A stretch of DNA of 64,000 nucleotides from Crocinitomicaceae bacterium (GCA_002723085.1 PBNK01000030.1:26616-90615); one strand, 5' to 3'; counted from the first letter of the stretch, positions 41,216 through 51,275 are shown. Notes: generated by a model not told the origin, from the sequence alone. A program made the numbers and translations.

Positions 41216-42508
41216 TTATTCGGTTATTAAAATATTGTCTAGTTCCCATGTTGCTCCATCGGAATTTGTGCCACTATACTTAAAAGCAATAGAAATAGAT
41301 GAAGAAATAAATGCTGTAAGGTCAATATTTCCACTAGGAACAAAAGTCCAGTCTCCAGAATCTATATCCCAGTTAGGTACATATGAAGTAATATTTGTCC
41401 AAGTTCCTTGACTTGTTGGGTTACTTGATCCATCATAATCGCTAGAAATTAATAATTCCAACCCATCATTTGGTTGTGGTCCAGGTGTATATCTTACCAC
41501 ATTGTCAAATGAAAGATTTGGAGCTGTTGTTCCAGATAAGTCAACATTAGGAGAAACCAACCAACTTTCGCAAGCATAGTTAGTAAATATGCTAACATCG
41601 AAATTACTTGCTGAAGCTACATTTCCACCGAAAATTTCCCATTCACCCCAATTTTCAGTAGTAGTGGTTCCAGTCCAGAAGCTTCCCCAACCGCCAGATG
41701 TTATAGATCCATCATCAAAGTTTTTACTTAAAATAGCCCCGCTATTGCCACCGCCTCCACTACCAGTGCATCTTTCTTCGTTCATGTTAACTTCATTTAT
41801 GTCTCTAATGAAAAGTTGAATATCGTTGTTGTAAATGCTCATAATTCCTGTAATTGTTCCGTTTAAGAATGGAATTGTGTCAGATGCAAAGTTTGCATAT
41901 CCACTAGTTCTTACTAGAATTGAGTTCCCATTACAGTCAGTTAAAGTTTTATTAGTAGTAGTTAAATTTATACCATCAGCATAAGTAGTGTTTATATCAC
42001 TTGATGAAAATTCGACATTTTCTAGTTTTATTAACTTACTTTGGTGCAGTGTAGTATTAAGTTGTTGCATGCTAAAAACTTCAGGCTCCAAAAATTTTTC
42101 AGTTGCTATTTTAACAAAGTTAGTATAGGGATCCAGTTGACTAATTTGAATTAAAGATCCGTAATCATTTAAAACCGTTCCATTTAGATTTAATTTTATA
42201 CTATCACCAATATATAGACCGCAAGCGGAAGTGAAAACTAGTTTTATTGCACCAGTAGCATCTTGAATGTAAGCCTCTTTATAGAAATTGCCATTTGTTT
42301 CTTCTGAAGTTACGTTGGCATAAATTGTATAATCTTCATTGATTTCAAGATTCGAACCAGGTCCACTATACATATCTTTTAATTCAGAAATAGTGATTTC
42401 TGTACCATCAGGCAATTGATTTTCAGGTGGTTCTTCATATTTCTTCTTGCAGGCACTTAAGCTTGTTAATATTGCTGTAATAAAAAATAGTTGTTTAATT
42501 GTTCTCAT
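41216..42508 (-). CDS. DUF5689 lipoprotein with C-terminal choice-of-anchor J domain
   Basis: A 430-residue lipoprotein (signal ending LTSLSAC, Cys19, then KKK). Residues about 35-240 resemble DUF5689, an OB-fold-like domain of surface proteins (YIQDATGAIKLVF; LFIRDINEV). A Gly/Ser-rich linker follows, then a choice-of-anchor J domain (about 265-430, SWLVSPNVDLS and TWELDNILI) closely similar to the one in the next gene. It starts 3 bp after the TonB receptor stop, so the pair works like a SusC/SusD-type receptor plus surface lipoprotein. Ligand unknown. Confidence 0.78.
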   Translation of the reverse strand: MRTIKQLFFITAILTSLSACKKKYEEPPENQLPDGTEITISELKDMYSGPGSNLEINEDYTIYANVTSEETNGNFYKEAYIQDATGAIKLVFTSACGLYIGDSIKLNLNGTVLNDYGSLIQISQLDPYTNFVKIATEKFLEPEVFSMQQLNTTLHQSKLIKLENVEFSSSDINTTYADGINLTTTNKTLTDCNGNSILVRTSGYANFASDTIPFLNGTITGIMSIYNNDIQLFIRDINEVNMNEERCTGSGGGGNSGAILSKNFDDGSITSGGWGSFWTGTTTTENWGEWEIFGGNVASASNFDVSIFTNYACESWLVSPNVDLSGTTAPNLSFDNVVRYTPGPQPNDGLELLISSDYDGSSNPTSQGTWTNITSYVPNWDIDSGDWTFVPSGNIDLTAFISSSISIAFKYSGTNSDGATWELDNILITE

Positions 42509-42511
42509 AGT

Positions 42512-45085
42512 TTAAAATAAATAGCTAAGCATTATAAAAAAAGTTCTTCCATACATGTATCCGTACTTATTTGGAAATCGGTTAATGTTTGTTACATCGT
42601 ATCTTAATTGTTCAAAACCCCCGGTTCTAAAACTAGTATTGTTTAACACATTGTTGATGTTGATGTTAAGTCTTAAATAAGAATTGTTTTTGTAGATTTT
42701 CCAGCTTTTTCCACAAAATAAGTTAACGGCATCTCCGTTGTCTAAGATTGTTTGATCTAAAATTTCATTGTATTGCTCATGAGTTGAGGAATAGCTTGAA
42801 ATGGCTTCAGAAGTTCTTCGATCTGGGTTGGGAGATAAATAAATGTTTGCAAAATAATTATAGTTTAATCCTGCATACCAATATTTAGGGGCATTATATT
42901 TGATGCCTATAGTTGATGCGGTTTGAGGCATTCCACCAATTTTAAAATTACGTAAGTATATGTTTTTATTCTCTGCAATCATTTCTTGAGAGTTATCTCT
43001 AGTTATTGTAGCAACAGGGTTTGAGTTAAAAAGGTAGTCTCCTGTTGTAAATGCTCCTGATAATTGAAATGATGAGTTTATATTGCTTTCAAAGCCAAAT
43101 TCAATTCCTGTAAAAAGTTGATCAACATTAGTCATCATGTAGTTTACAAATGTTCTGTATTCATCATGGTAAAATGACCTTGACCAAGTTTGGTCATTTA
43201 TTTGAGTATAGAAACCAGTTATTCTTGCTTTTAAAAATGGATACCTTATTATGTAGTTTACATCACCAGAAAGAATTTCTATTGAATTTAAATTGTCTAC
43301 AATTTGGTCTCTAGTTCTTGGAGAAACATAAGCATTTCTAGCATAGGGAGCTTCAGTTCTATAGGTTCCATTAAAAGAGACTAAGTGTCTTCCAGTTATT
43401 TTGTAAAGTAGACCAAATTTGGTGCCGTAGTTTAAGAAGTTTTGTTTGTCAGATTCACCTAAGGAATTTTCTGAAAAACGTCCATTTTGCATGTGTCCAT
43501 TTCTCCAAAACGAAGTGTTGGATACCGTTAACCCGGCAAACGATTCAATGTGTTTTTTATTGAACGAAACTTCTCCAAAAACTTCATTTTTGTTGATGTG
43601 AATATCGTAGTTATAGCCAAAAATATCACCAGTTGTTATGACGTTATTAATGTTTTGCAAATCGTTTTGCGAAAGGTTTGGGTCGGTAAAATCTCTTTCA
43701 GCAAACTGGTCGATATCTACCGAAAAATCTCCACCAAGTAAATCGTGCATCACTTTGAAATTTTTGCTTTTGTATTTACTTATGTTCAACCCAAAATTTA
43801 TTGTGCTGAATTCGTTCATAATGTATTTTCCAAAAGAATTCAATCCAAAGTGTCTAGGATCTAATCGGTATTCCTCCAATATATATTTAGATCGATCAGC
43901 AGTATAAGATTCTCCACTGCCATTGGCGTTATTAAGAGTGTAAATGTTGTTGTAGTTTGCGTTGTACAAACCATCCCAGTTAAGCTGGGTAACAGATGGG
44001 TCATTTTGTTGCCAAAGTTGAGTTAAGTTGTTGTATTCGTTTAAGTCAGTGATGATTTGATTACCAGAAAGCGTTCCTTGAGCGTTAATTAAATAGCTTG
44101 GTAAATATTTGTAATAGTCAGGCCTTGGGTCTTTGGCATTGTACCAATTTAAATTAGTATTTCCGGTTCTTCCAGTAATGGCATAAAGATTGGTTTGTAA
44201 ATTTAGTTTATCAGATTTTTTCCAATGATGTGCAAGAGTAATGTATGGCTTATGGTTATCTCTTAGCCTTGCATTTCTCTTTTTTTGAGAACCATCTGAT
44301 TGTGTTTGATAACCCCAATATGGATTATAAAAAGGGTCGCCAGTTAAGTCATAGGTTTCTTGAATTGCAATTCCTTGTCTACCTTGTACAGTAGGGGCTC
44401 CAAAACCTACTAAGTTTAGCGTATGTTGATTATTTATTTTTTTTTCAATAGAAAGTAAATATCCACCAGAACTATATGAAGAGCCGCTAACATAACCTTC
44501 ATCAGACCATCTTGAGGAAAGGCTAGCCATAATAGCCCAACCCTTATCATTTAAACCAGAATTGTAAGTGTACATCAAACGATTTCTGTAAGAACGATTT
44601 GTTGCAGCATAAGAAAAACGAGTTCCTACTTTTTTATCAGATGGAAGTGCAGATATATATGAATACCCCCCAATACTTCCGAAAGTAGCAGTTGAGGATG
44701 AAATTCCAAATTTATTTTCTGGATATCTGGTTACGTCATTAAGACCTCCCCAATAGGCCCAAATGGTCCAACCGTTTTCAGGATCATTTACAGGAATTCC
44801 ATTGAATGAAATTCTGGTATGTTCAGAACTGTATCCTCTGAGTCTAAATCTTGCTGCACTAAAGTTAAATCCAGCTTGATTGACATATACATCTCTTGAA
44901 GATTGTAACAACCCACTTATGTCTTGAGATTGTGACTCATTATCTAATAAATCAACAGTAGTAGTAAAAACTGGTATTAAATTTGCAGATGTATCTTCAA
45001 CACTTATAGTGTCTGATTGAGCAAAATAGTTGACATTAATTAAAAACAAAATTGGCAGTGCCAATAAAATTATATTTGTTCTCAT
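42512..45085 (-). CDS. TonB-dependent outer membrane receptor
   Basis: An 857-residue receptor: signal peptide (to about 22), a short plug domain beginning DLLDNESQSQDISGLL with FRLRGYSSEHTRISFNGIPVND (only its first part is diagnostic), and a beta-barrel ending in the aromatic FIMLSYLF. Unlike SusC it lacks the N-terminal carboxypeptidase-like domain. It heads a leftward operon with two OB-fold/choice-of-anchor J proteins and is divergent from two exported EEP enzymes. The imported compound cannot be read from the sequence; nucleotides or phosphorylated products are suggested by the neighbours. Confidence 0.88.
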   Translation of the reverse strand: MRTNIILLALPILFLINVNYFAQSDTISVEDTSANLIPVFTTTVDLLDNESQSQDISGLLQSSRDVYVNQAGFNFSAARFRLRGYSSEHTRISFNGIPVNDPENGWTIWAYWGGLNDVTRYPENKFGISSSTATFGSIGGYSYISALPSDKKVGTRFSYAATNRSYRNRLMYTYNSGLNDKGWAIMASLSSRWSDEGYVSGSSYSSGGYLLSIEKKINNQHTLNLVGFGAPTVQGRQGIAIQETYDLTGDPFYNPYWGYQTQSDGSQKKRNARLRDNHKPYITLAHHWKKSDKLNLQTNLYAITGRTGNTNLNWYNAKDPRPDYYKYLPSYLINAQGTLSGNQIITDLNEYNNLTQLWQQNDPSVTQLNWDGLYNANYNNIYTLNNANGSGESYTADRSKYILEEYRLDPRHFGLNSFGKYIMNEFSTINFGLNISKYKSKNFKVMHDLLGGDFSVDIDQFAERDFTDPNLSQNDLQNINNVITTGDIFGYNYDIHINKNEVFGEVSFNKKHIESFAGLTVSNTSFWRNGHMQNGRFSENSLGESDKQNFLNYGTKFGLLYKITGRHLVSFNGTYRTEAPYARNAYVSPRTRDQIVDNLNSIEILSGDVNYIIRYPFLKARITGFYTQINDQTWSRSFYHDEYRTFVNYMMTNVDQLFTGIEFGFESNINSSFQLSGAFTTGDYLFNSNPVATITRDNSQEMIAENKNIYLRNFKIGGMPQTASTIGIKYNAPKYWYAGLNYNYFANIYLSPNPDRRTSEAISSYSSTHEQYNEILDQTILDNGDAVNLFCGKSWKIYKNNSYLRLNININNVLNNTSFRTGGFEQLRYDVTNINRFPNKYGYMYGRTFFIMLSYLF

Positions 45086-45141
45086 CTATTAAATTTAAAA
45101 ATAATAATGATGAAATGTTAAATTGTCCACCATTTAGTTCG

Positions 45142-45149
45142 CAAAAGTA
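45142..45149 (-). promoter_or_regulatory. -7 promoter element for the TonB receptor operon
   Basis: Read on the minus strand this is TACTTTTG, an exact TAnnTTTG match, 56 bp before the receptor start codon. No TTG at the usual spacing is seen. Confidence 0.45.
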
Positions 45150-45173
45150 GTATTTATCCATATATTTATCGGC

Positions 45174-46232
45174 ATGCATAACAAATTTTATCTAATTTTT
45201 TTTCTTTTACTCTGTATAATAAGTTTCTCTCAGCAAAACGAGGAGATAAAGTATGAAGTTGAATGTATCGCTTTTTACAATTTAGAGAATTTATTTGACA
45301 CCATAGTTGATCCAGATACCAATAAAATTCTTCAGGATGATTTTACACCAGAAGGCAATCATAAATGGAATACAGATAAGTATTATAAAAAAATTAGAAA
45401 TATGGCTGAAGTTATTTCTAAAATTGGAAAAGAAGTGACTCCATTAGGTCCTTCAGTTTTAGGTGTTTGTGAAATTGAAAATAGATTAGTTCTTGAAGAT
45501 TTAGTTGCTCATGAATTAATAGCCAGTAAACATTATAAAATCATTCATCAAGATGGTCATGACAAAAGAGGAATAGATTGTGCATTAATATATGATCCGC
45601 TTCATTTTAAAGTGTTGGCCTTCAAATCAATTAAATTGACAATGCCAGATAATCCAGATTTTGCTTCTAGAGATCAATTGTTAGTTTCAGGTGAATTAAT
45701 GGGAGAATTAATTCATTTTATTGTTGTTCATTGGCCATCAAGAAGAGGAGGGGAATCTAAAAGTAGACCTAAAAGAATTCAAGCTGCAAAATTGACTAAA
45801 TCTATTGTTGATTCATTACAAATGCAGAATCCAAAAGCCAAAGTTATAGTCATGGGTGATTTCAATGACGACCCTATATCCCCAAGTATGAAAGATTTCT
45901 TAAATGCTCATGATAACAATAAAGATTTTAAAGACAATGAAATGTTCAATGCAATGATGGGCCATTATAAAAAAGGGATAGGAACATTAGCTTACAGAGA
46001 TAATTGGAATTTATTTGATCAGTTTATTTTAACACCCTCTTTTATTGATGATAAAAAAGAATTTGAAAATTTTAGTTTCTATAAATCTGCTGTTTACAAT
46101 AAAACATTTTTAAAAAATCAAAAAGGAAATTTTTCTGGATATCCATACAGAACTTTTGTTGGGTCAACATTTATGGGAGGATATAGTGATCATTTTCCAG
46201 TATATTTATATTTGATTCGACATTCAAAATAA
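45174..46232 (+). CDS. Exported endonuclease/exonuclease/phosphatase (EEP, DNase I-fold) enzyme
   Basis: A 352-residue protein with signal peptide (ends SFSQ, about 20) and the full EEP metal/catalytic set: Asn36 in FYNLENLFD, Glu100 in GVCEIEN, His in VVHWPSRRGG, Asp/Asn in MGDFNDDP and the terminal SDHFP. It has no T9SS domain or lipobox, so it is periplasmic or released. The fold includes DNase I, exonuclease III and phosphoester hydrolases; which one applies here is not decided by sequence. It starts the rightward operon divergent from the TonB receptor and overlaps the next EEP gene by one base. Confidence 0.87.
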   Translation: MHNKFYLIFFLLLCIISFSQQNEEIKYEVECIAFYNLENLFDTIVDPDTNKILQDDFTPEGNHKWNTDKYYKKIRNMAEVISKIGKEVTPLGPSVLGVCEIENRLVLEDLVAHELIASKHYKIIHQDGHDKRGIDCALIYDPLHFKVLAFKSIKLTMPDNPDFASRDQLLVSGELMGELIHFIVVHWPSRRGGESKSRPKRIQAAKLTKSIVDSLQMQNPKAKVIVMGDFNDDPISPSMKDFLNAHDNNKDFKDNEMFNAMMGHYKKGIGTLAYRDNWNLFDQFILTPSFIDDKKEFENFSFYKSAVYNKTFLKNQKGNFSGYPYRTFVGSTFMGGYSDHFPVYLYLIRHSK

Positions 46233-47461
46233 TGAGATCTATTTTATTTGGAATTTATTTAACATCAATAATTTTTTGGCCTTTTGCCCTTTTTGGTCAA
46301 GATACCATTAAGGTTACATATTATAACTTACTAAATTTTCCTCAGCAACAAGCTGATAGAATTGACACTCTAAAAAAAATATTATCAAATATTAATACTG
46401 ATGTTTTTGTTGTGAATGAATTAACCTCATTTAATGGGGGAGCTTTAATAAAAAATAATGCCCTTAATGTGAATGGAATCAGTTATTATTCAAGCGCAGT
46501 TTTTTACGATGGTCCTGATACGGATAACTTGCTTTATTACAATAGCAATAAATTAGGTTTACATAGCCAACAACAAATACCTACTGATTTAAGAGATATA
46601 AGTGAGTATATTTTATACTATAAAGATCCTAATTTAGGAATGACTCAAGATACTACTTATATAAACTTTTACTCCCTTCACCTTAAGGCAGGAAGTGACC
46701 CTTCCGATGCAAATAAAAGAACAGCTGAAGCAGAAGTTTTGAAGACATTTTTAGCCAATTCTGGTAAAAACACTCGTCTTTTTGTTGGTGGTGATTTTAA
46801 TTTTTACAGCAACACTGATTTAGCATGTCAAGAAATTTTAAATGGCCAAGGTGTTAATTTATATGACCCTATTAATAGGATGGGGGGGTGGCATAATAAT
46901 GCAGGATATAAAAAATACCATACTCAAAGTACAAGGCAATCAACTGGTGGTTATGCTGGAGGTTCATATGGTGGAATGGATGATAGGTTTGATTTTATTT
47001 TTGTTTCTAATGATGTTTTGTATGGTTCTGAAGGTATTCATTATATAGAGGATTCATATGAAGCTGTTGGTCAGGATGGATTGAGGTTTAATGAAGATAT
47101 TCATATTCCAGTTAATACAGCTGTTTCTCAAGATTTAGCTAATGCTTTATTTTATATGAGTGATCATTTACCTGTTTCTTTAAAGTTTGCTGTTGGTGGA
47201 ACCATTAATGTTTCTGAAAATAGGCTAAATTTTAATTTATTTTACAAACCTAACACTAAACAACTTTCTATTGTTTCTGACTATGAAATAAATAATCTTA
47301 ATATTATAGTTTCGGATATTAATGGTAAAATAATTAAGATTATTGACCAAAGAAATATTCGTGAATCAAATTGGTCTTTAATCGGTCTTCCTAAAGGATT
47401 TTACATTGCAAGAGTAAATGCAAATAACAAAATAAAAATTCTTAAATTCGTTATTAATTAA
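46232..47461 (+). CDS. Secreted EEP (DNase I-fold) enzyme with T9SS sorting domain
   Basis: A 409-residue exported protein: signal peptide to about 22, EEP domain with Asn32 in YYNLLNF, Glu63 in VNELTS, His in SLHLKAGSD, GGDFNFYS and MSDHLPV, and a C-terminal type A-like T9SS domain (about 340-409; the YPNP-like entry is altered to NLFYKPN). It would be on the cell surface or outside, complementing the periplasmic-type EEP enzyme encoded just upstream. The start codon uses the last A of the preceding stop (TAATG). Confidence 0.87.
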   Translation: MRSILFGIYLTSIIFWPFALFGQDTIKVTYYNLLNFPQQQADRIDTLKKILSNINTDVFVVNELTSFNGGALIKNNALNVNGISYYSSAVFYDGPDTDNLLYYNSNKLGLHSQQQIPTDLRDISEYILYYKDPNLGMTQDTTYINFYSLHLKAGSDPSDANKRTAEAEVLKTFLANSGKNTRLFVGGDFNFYSNTDLACQEILNGQGVNLYDPINRMGGWHNNAGYKKYHTQSTRQSTGGYAGGSYGGMDDRFDFIFVSNDVLYGSEGIHYIEDSYEAVGQDGLRFNEDIHIPVNTAVSQDLANALFYMSDHLPVSLKFAVGGTINVSENRLNFNLFYKPNTKQLSIVSDYEINNLNIIVSDINGKIIKIIDQRNIRESNWSLIGLPKGFYIARVNANNKIKILKFVIN

Positions 47462-47474
47462 AACAGACACAGAT

Positions 47475-48125
47475 ATGAAAACAACTAAAATAACATTTAT
47501 TCTAATCGCTTTATTTGCCATTACATTTTCTTGTAAAAAGAAAAAAACAGCGCCTACTTTAACCTTAAATGGAGAATCCTCTATTACAATCTGTTTAGGA
47601 GATGTTTTTACTGATCCGGGAGCAATGTCAATAGACGCTTATGATGAAGATATAAGTTCACTAATAGAAGTTGTAAGCAATGTTAATTCAGATTCGTTAG
47701 GTGCTTATACCATTGAATATACTTCAACCGATGAAAATGACAATGTTTCTGTATTAACTAGAAATGTACTAGTCCAAATGTGCGTAAGCAGTATTATAGG
47801 TGATTATACTGTATCACATGATTGCACCATATTGGGGCAAAATATAATTGGTGAAAATCAATCAATTAGTTCTGGAGCAACTGAAAATGATTTCAATATT
47901 GATAATTTTAACACTTTTATTAATCAAGTACCAGCCACTATTAATGGAATTAATGTAACTATACCTACAAATGTTTTTACTATTGGTTCGGGACTTTTAT
48001 CTGCAGATGTCACTATTGATGGAACAGGAACTATTAATGACTTAGGCACAGAAATTATAGTCGAATATAATTATGATGCTGGTCTTTTAGGCAGTGGAAC
48101 TTGTACAGCGGTCTACACTAAATAA
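47475..48125 (+). CDS. Lipoprotein with DUF5011-like Ig domain
   Basis: A 216-residue lipoprotein (signal ending ITFSC, Cys20, then KKKK). Residues about 30-105 form a DUF5011/HYR-type Ig-like domain (FTDPGAMSIDAYDED, YTSTDENDN), followed by a second beta-rich domain of about 100 residues that I do not recognise. Third gene of the rightward EEP operon, 13 bp after the T9SS EEP gene. It may tether or present a surface component; no function is visible. Confidence 0.75.
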   Translation: MKTTKITFILIALFAITFSCKKKKTAPTLTLNGESSITICLGDVFTDPGAMSIDAYDEDISSLIEVVSNVNSDSLGAYTIEYTSTDENDNVSVLTRNVLVQMCVSSIIGDYTVSHDCTILGQNIIGENQSISSGATENDFNIDNFNTFINQVPATINGINVTIPTNVFTIGSGLLSADVTIDGTGTINDLGTEIIVEYNYDAGLLGSGTCTAVYTK

Positions 48126-48158
48126 TTTTTATAATTAATAAAAGTTTAGAAACAGCTT

Positions 48159-48920
48159 TTAATTTTCAATAAATTCTGAAACTATTGAGAAAAAATCAAT
48201 GGGGTTTTCGGCATGAAGCCAGTGTCCTGCATTGTATATGGTTTCGAATGTAGAATTGAGGAATATCTCATTTATTTCATCAAAATCATCTTCAAGAATG
48301 TAACTTGATTTCTCACCTCGAAGAAAAAGCGAAGGGGTTTGTGAAATTTCATTAGGTATTTCACCTAAAATAGTTTTCATGTTTTCTACAATAACAGGAA
48401 TATTCATTCTCCATGCTAATTTCCCTTTTTCTATCCAGTAAAGATTCTTTAACAAAAATTGTTGTATGCCAAACTCTTTAACATATTGAGCTAATATTTT
48501 GGTTGCCTCTCCTCTTGATTTTACAACGGAAAGATCTATATTATTAAGGCCTTCAATGATGTGGTTATGATGCATTGGGTATTCTTTAACGCCAATATCA
48601 GCAACAATAAGTTTAGATAAAATATCAGGAAATTTTTGAGTAAATCGCATAGCCGTTTTGCCTCCCATTGAATGTCCCAAGAGAATGGGGTTTTTGATTT
48701 TTTCAGAATCAATTAATTCCATAAGGTCATTAGCCATTGCTTCGTAATTCATGATTTTATCATGATCAGAATGTCCATGATTTCTTTGGTCAATTAAATA
48801 TACTGTATGGTTTTCAGCAAATTTTTTCCCTAATGTTCCCCAGTTGTCTGAAGATCCAAAAAGACCGTGAATAATCATTAACGGTTGACCAGATCCTATT
48901 TTTTTAAAATGTAGTTTCAA
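48159..48920 (-). CDS. Alpha/beta hydrolase (YbfF-like esterase)
   Basis: A 253-residue cytoplasmic alpha/beta hydrolase with oxyanion region [13 protein letters not shown] (about 17-29), nucleophile Ser84 in GHSMGG and the catalytic His in NAGHWLHAE. It resembles YbfF acyl-CoA/ester hydrolases; substrate unknown. Its ATGA start overlaps the pdxJ stop by 4 bp. Confidence 0.88.
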   Translation of the reverse strand: MKLHFKKIGSGQPLMIIHGLFGSSDNWGTLGKKFAENHTVYLIDQRNHGHSDHDKIMNYEAMANDLMELIDSEKIKNPILLGHSMGGKTAMRFTQKFPDILSKLIVADIGVKEYPMHHNHIIEGLNNIDLSVVKSRGEATKILAQYVKEFGIQQFLLKNLYWIEKGKLAWRMNIPVIVENMKTILGEIPNEISQTPSLFLRGEKSSYILEDDFDEINEIFLNSTFETIYNAGHWLHAENPIDFFSIVSEFIEN

Positions 48921-49639
48921 AACTTTCTTAATGATCTTTTATATAGATTTATTGTATTTTCAAGTCCATAGTCAAGTGCATCAGAAATTAACGCATGACC
49001 TATAGAAACTTCTTTTAAGTTTACTATTTTCTGATTAAAGAAATTTAAATTATTTAAGTTTAAATCATGTCCAGCGTTAATTCCAAGTTTTAAGTCATTA
49101 GCTACTTTTGATGCTTCAACAAATGGTTTTATAGCCTTGTTTTTGTCTTTTGTGAAATTTTGAGCATAGGTTTCAGTGTAGAGTTCAATTCTATCAGTTC
49201 CTGTTTCAGCTGCCCCTTGAATTATCTTTTCAATTGGGTCTACAAAAATGGATGTTCTTATATTTTGTTTTGAAAATAATTCAATGATATCAATTAAAAA
49301 TTTCCTTTCCTTAATGGTATCCCATCCATGATCTGAAGTAAGCTGTCCTAAAGTGTCAGGGACTAAAGTTACTTGATGAGGTTTGGTATTTAAGACCAAT
49401 TCAACAAAACGATCTTCTTTTGGATTTCCTTCAATGTTTAGTTCTACAGAAATGGATTTTTTTAAATCAAATACATCAGAGTATCTTATGTGTCTTTCGT
49501 CAGGCCTTGGGTGAACGGTTATGCCATCTGCACCAAACTTTTGAATTTTTAAGGCGGATTCAAGTACATTTGGAGTGTTGCCTCCTCTAGCATTTCTGAG
49601 GGTAGCAATTTTATTTACGTTTACACTTAATGATGTCAT
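48917..49639 (-). CDS. pdxJ: Pyridoxine 5'-phosphate synthase
   Basis: A 240-residue TIM-barrel enzyme of vitamin B6 synthesis, condensing 1-deoxyxylulose 5-phosphate with 3-amino-2-oxopropyl phosphate. [15 protein letters not shown] at the start, [13 protein letters not shown] (about 40-52), VTLVPDT and GINAGHDLN are diagnostic. Coupled to the hydrolase gene downstream; divergent from the CBS gene. Confidence 0.96.
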   Translation of the reverse strand: MTSLSVNVNKIATLRNARGGNTPNVLESALKIQKFGADGITVHPRPDERHIRYSDVFDLKKSISVELNIEGNPKEDRFVELVLNTKPHQVTLVPDTLGQLTSDHGWDTIKERKFLIDIIELFSKQNIRTSIFVDPIEKIIQGAAETGTDRIELYTETYAQNFTKDKNKAIKPFVEASKVANDLKLGINAGHDLNLNNLNFFNQKIVNLKEVSIGHALISDALDYGLENTINLYKRSLRKF

Positions 49640-49656
49640 ATTTCAAAAAATCTTTT

Positions 49657-49664
49657 CAAAAGTA
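49657..49664 (-). promoter_or_regulatory. -7 promoter element for pdxJ
   Basis: TACTTTTG on the minus strand, an exact TAnnTTTG match, 17 bp before the pdxJ start codon. The octamer is identical to the one upstream of the TonB receptor at 45142-45149. Confidence 0.45.
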
Positions 49665-49724
49665 GAACAAGAATCTAAACTAGTACGAACTTATATCGTA
49701 TTTTTATATAAAAATTAATAATCT

Positions 49725-50387
49725 ATGATAGCACTTGATTTAATAACAAATCATGTTCCTCCTGTAAAATCATCTGAAAGTATTGAGAAAGCTTTATTTT
49801 GGATGGATGAATTTAGGGTAAATCATTTGCCTGTTGTTTCAGGTAAAGAATACATAGGTCTTGTTTCTGATGCTATGATTTTTGATTATAATGATTTGCA
49901 AGATGAGATTACAAATCTGAATTTTATTGGCAAACAGCAATTTGTTAAAGATTCTTTCCATCTTTTTAAGGTTATGGAGGTTATTACTGACCATAAGCTT
50001 TCAGTATTACCAGTTTTAAATACTAAAAATGAATATATAGGAGCTATAAGTGCAACTTATTTAATTCAGGTTTTCTCTAATCTTTTTTCTTTAAAAGAAA
50101 AAGGTGCTGTCATAGTTTTAGGAATGAATGCCATAGATTATCAACTTTCTCAAGTTGCTCAAATTGTTGAAAGCAATAATGCCAAAATATTAAGTACTTA
50201 TGTGGGCACATCTCCTGATTCCAGTCAAATGTCATTGACCATAAAGTTGAATCAAGCAGAAATTAACCCCATAATTCAAACTTTTAATCGATACGATTAT
50301 AGTATAAAAAACATTTTTACAGAACAAGATTTTGATGATGAGTTTCAAAATAGATTTGACAATTTAATGAATTATTTAAAACTTTAA
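49725..50387 (+). CDS. CBS-domain protein with ACT-like C-terminus
   Basis: A 220-residue cytoplasmic protein. Two CBS motifs (about 5-60 and 72-125; VNHLPVV and LSVLPVLN) are followed by an ACT-like region (about 130-200). CBS pairs bind adenine nucleotides. It precedes nadK by 6 bp, a gene order common in Bacteroidota, and may sense an adenylate or cofactor, though this is inference. Confidence 0.82.
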   Translation: MIALDLITNHVPPVKSSESIEKALFWMDEFRVNHLPVVSGKEYIGLVSDAMIFDYNDLQDEITNLNFIGKQQFVKDSFHLFKVMEVITDHKLSVLPVLNTKNEYIGAISATYLIQVFSNLFSLKEKGAVIVLGMNAIDYQLSQVAQIVESNNAKILSTYVGTSPDSSQMSLTIKLNQAEINPIIQTFNRYDYSIKNIFTEQDFDDEFQNRFDNLMNYLKL

Positions 50388-50393
50388 CGGGTT

Positions 50394-51275
50394 ATGAAAG
50401 TTGCTTTATTTAGTAAGTCTGTTAGAAGTGATTCAATTCCTTTTGTAAAAAAGTTGATTAAGGAATTGAAAGGAGCAAATAGCCAAATTTTTATAAGTCC
50501 ATATATTAAAACTATTGCTCAAGATGAAATTGATAATTCTCTTGATAAAGTTTTTGAATTAAATTGGAGTATTCCAAAAGATTTAGATTGTTTAATTAGT
50601 ATTGGAGGAGATGGCACATTACTCGATGTTATTCCTTTGGTCAAAAATACTAATCTTCCAATTCTTGGAATTAATGCAGGTAGATTAGGTTTTTTAGCAA
50701 ACACGGCTCAGGAAGAAATTTCATATGCTGTAAAATCAATTTTAGAAAAATCATATAGAATTGATGAAAGGTCTTTGATTGAAGTAAATTCAACAAATTC
50801 AACCTCGCCATTTGGTATTTCAAATTATGCATTAAATGAAATTACCATTCACAAAAAAGATTCTTCATCAATGCTTGCTTTACATGCTTATTTAAATGAT
50901 GAGTTTTTAAATACTTATTGGGCTGACGGATTAATTGTTGCAACTCCTACTGGATCAACTGCATATTCTCTTTCTTGTGGGGGGCCTATTTTAAGTCCAA
51001 GTTCAGATAATTTTGTGATTACTCCAATTGCTCCTCATAACTTGAACCTTAGGCCTATGGTGGTAAATGATGACGTTACTATTCGTCTTCAATTAGACTC
51101 AAGAGAAGACCAATGCTTAGTAGCTATGGATAGCAGATCAGTCACAATAGAAAAAGAATTGGAAATTGAACTTAAACGAGCTCATTTTAACATAAGTTTG
51201 ATAGAATTGCCTAATCAAAACTTTTTTAAAACCATAAGAAATAAGCTGTTTTGGGGAAAAGACGTTAGAAACTGA
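50394..51275 (+). CDS. nadK: NAD kinase
   Basis: A 293-residue ATP-NAD kinase with the GGDGT motif (about 64-68), NAGRLGFLAN, NEITIHKKD and the glycine-rich TPTGSTAYSLSCGGP segment. It makes NADP. Placed between the CBS gene and porG in the conserved envelope cluster. Confidence 0.96.
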   Translation: MKVALFSKSVRSDSIPFVKKLIKELKGANSQIFISPYIKTIAQDEIDNSLDKVFELNWSIPKDLDCLISIGGDGTLLDVIPLVKNTNLPILGINAGRLGFLANTAQEEISYAVKSILEKSYRIDERSLIEVNSTNSTSPFGISNYALNEITIHKKDSSSMLALHAYLNDEFLNTYWADGLIVATPTGSTAYSLSCGGPILSPSSDNFVITPIAPHNLNLRPMVVNDDVTIRLQLDSREDQCLVAMDSRSVTIEKELEIELKRAHFNISLIELPNQNFFKTIRNKLFWGKDVRN

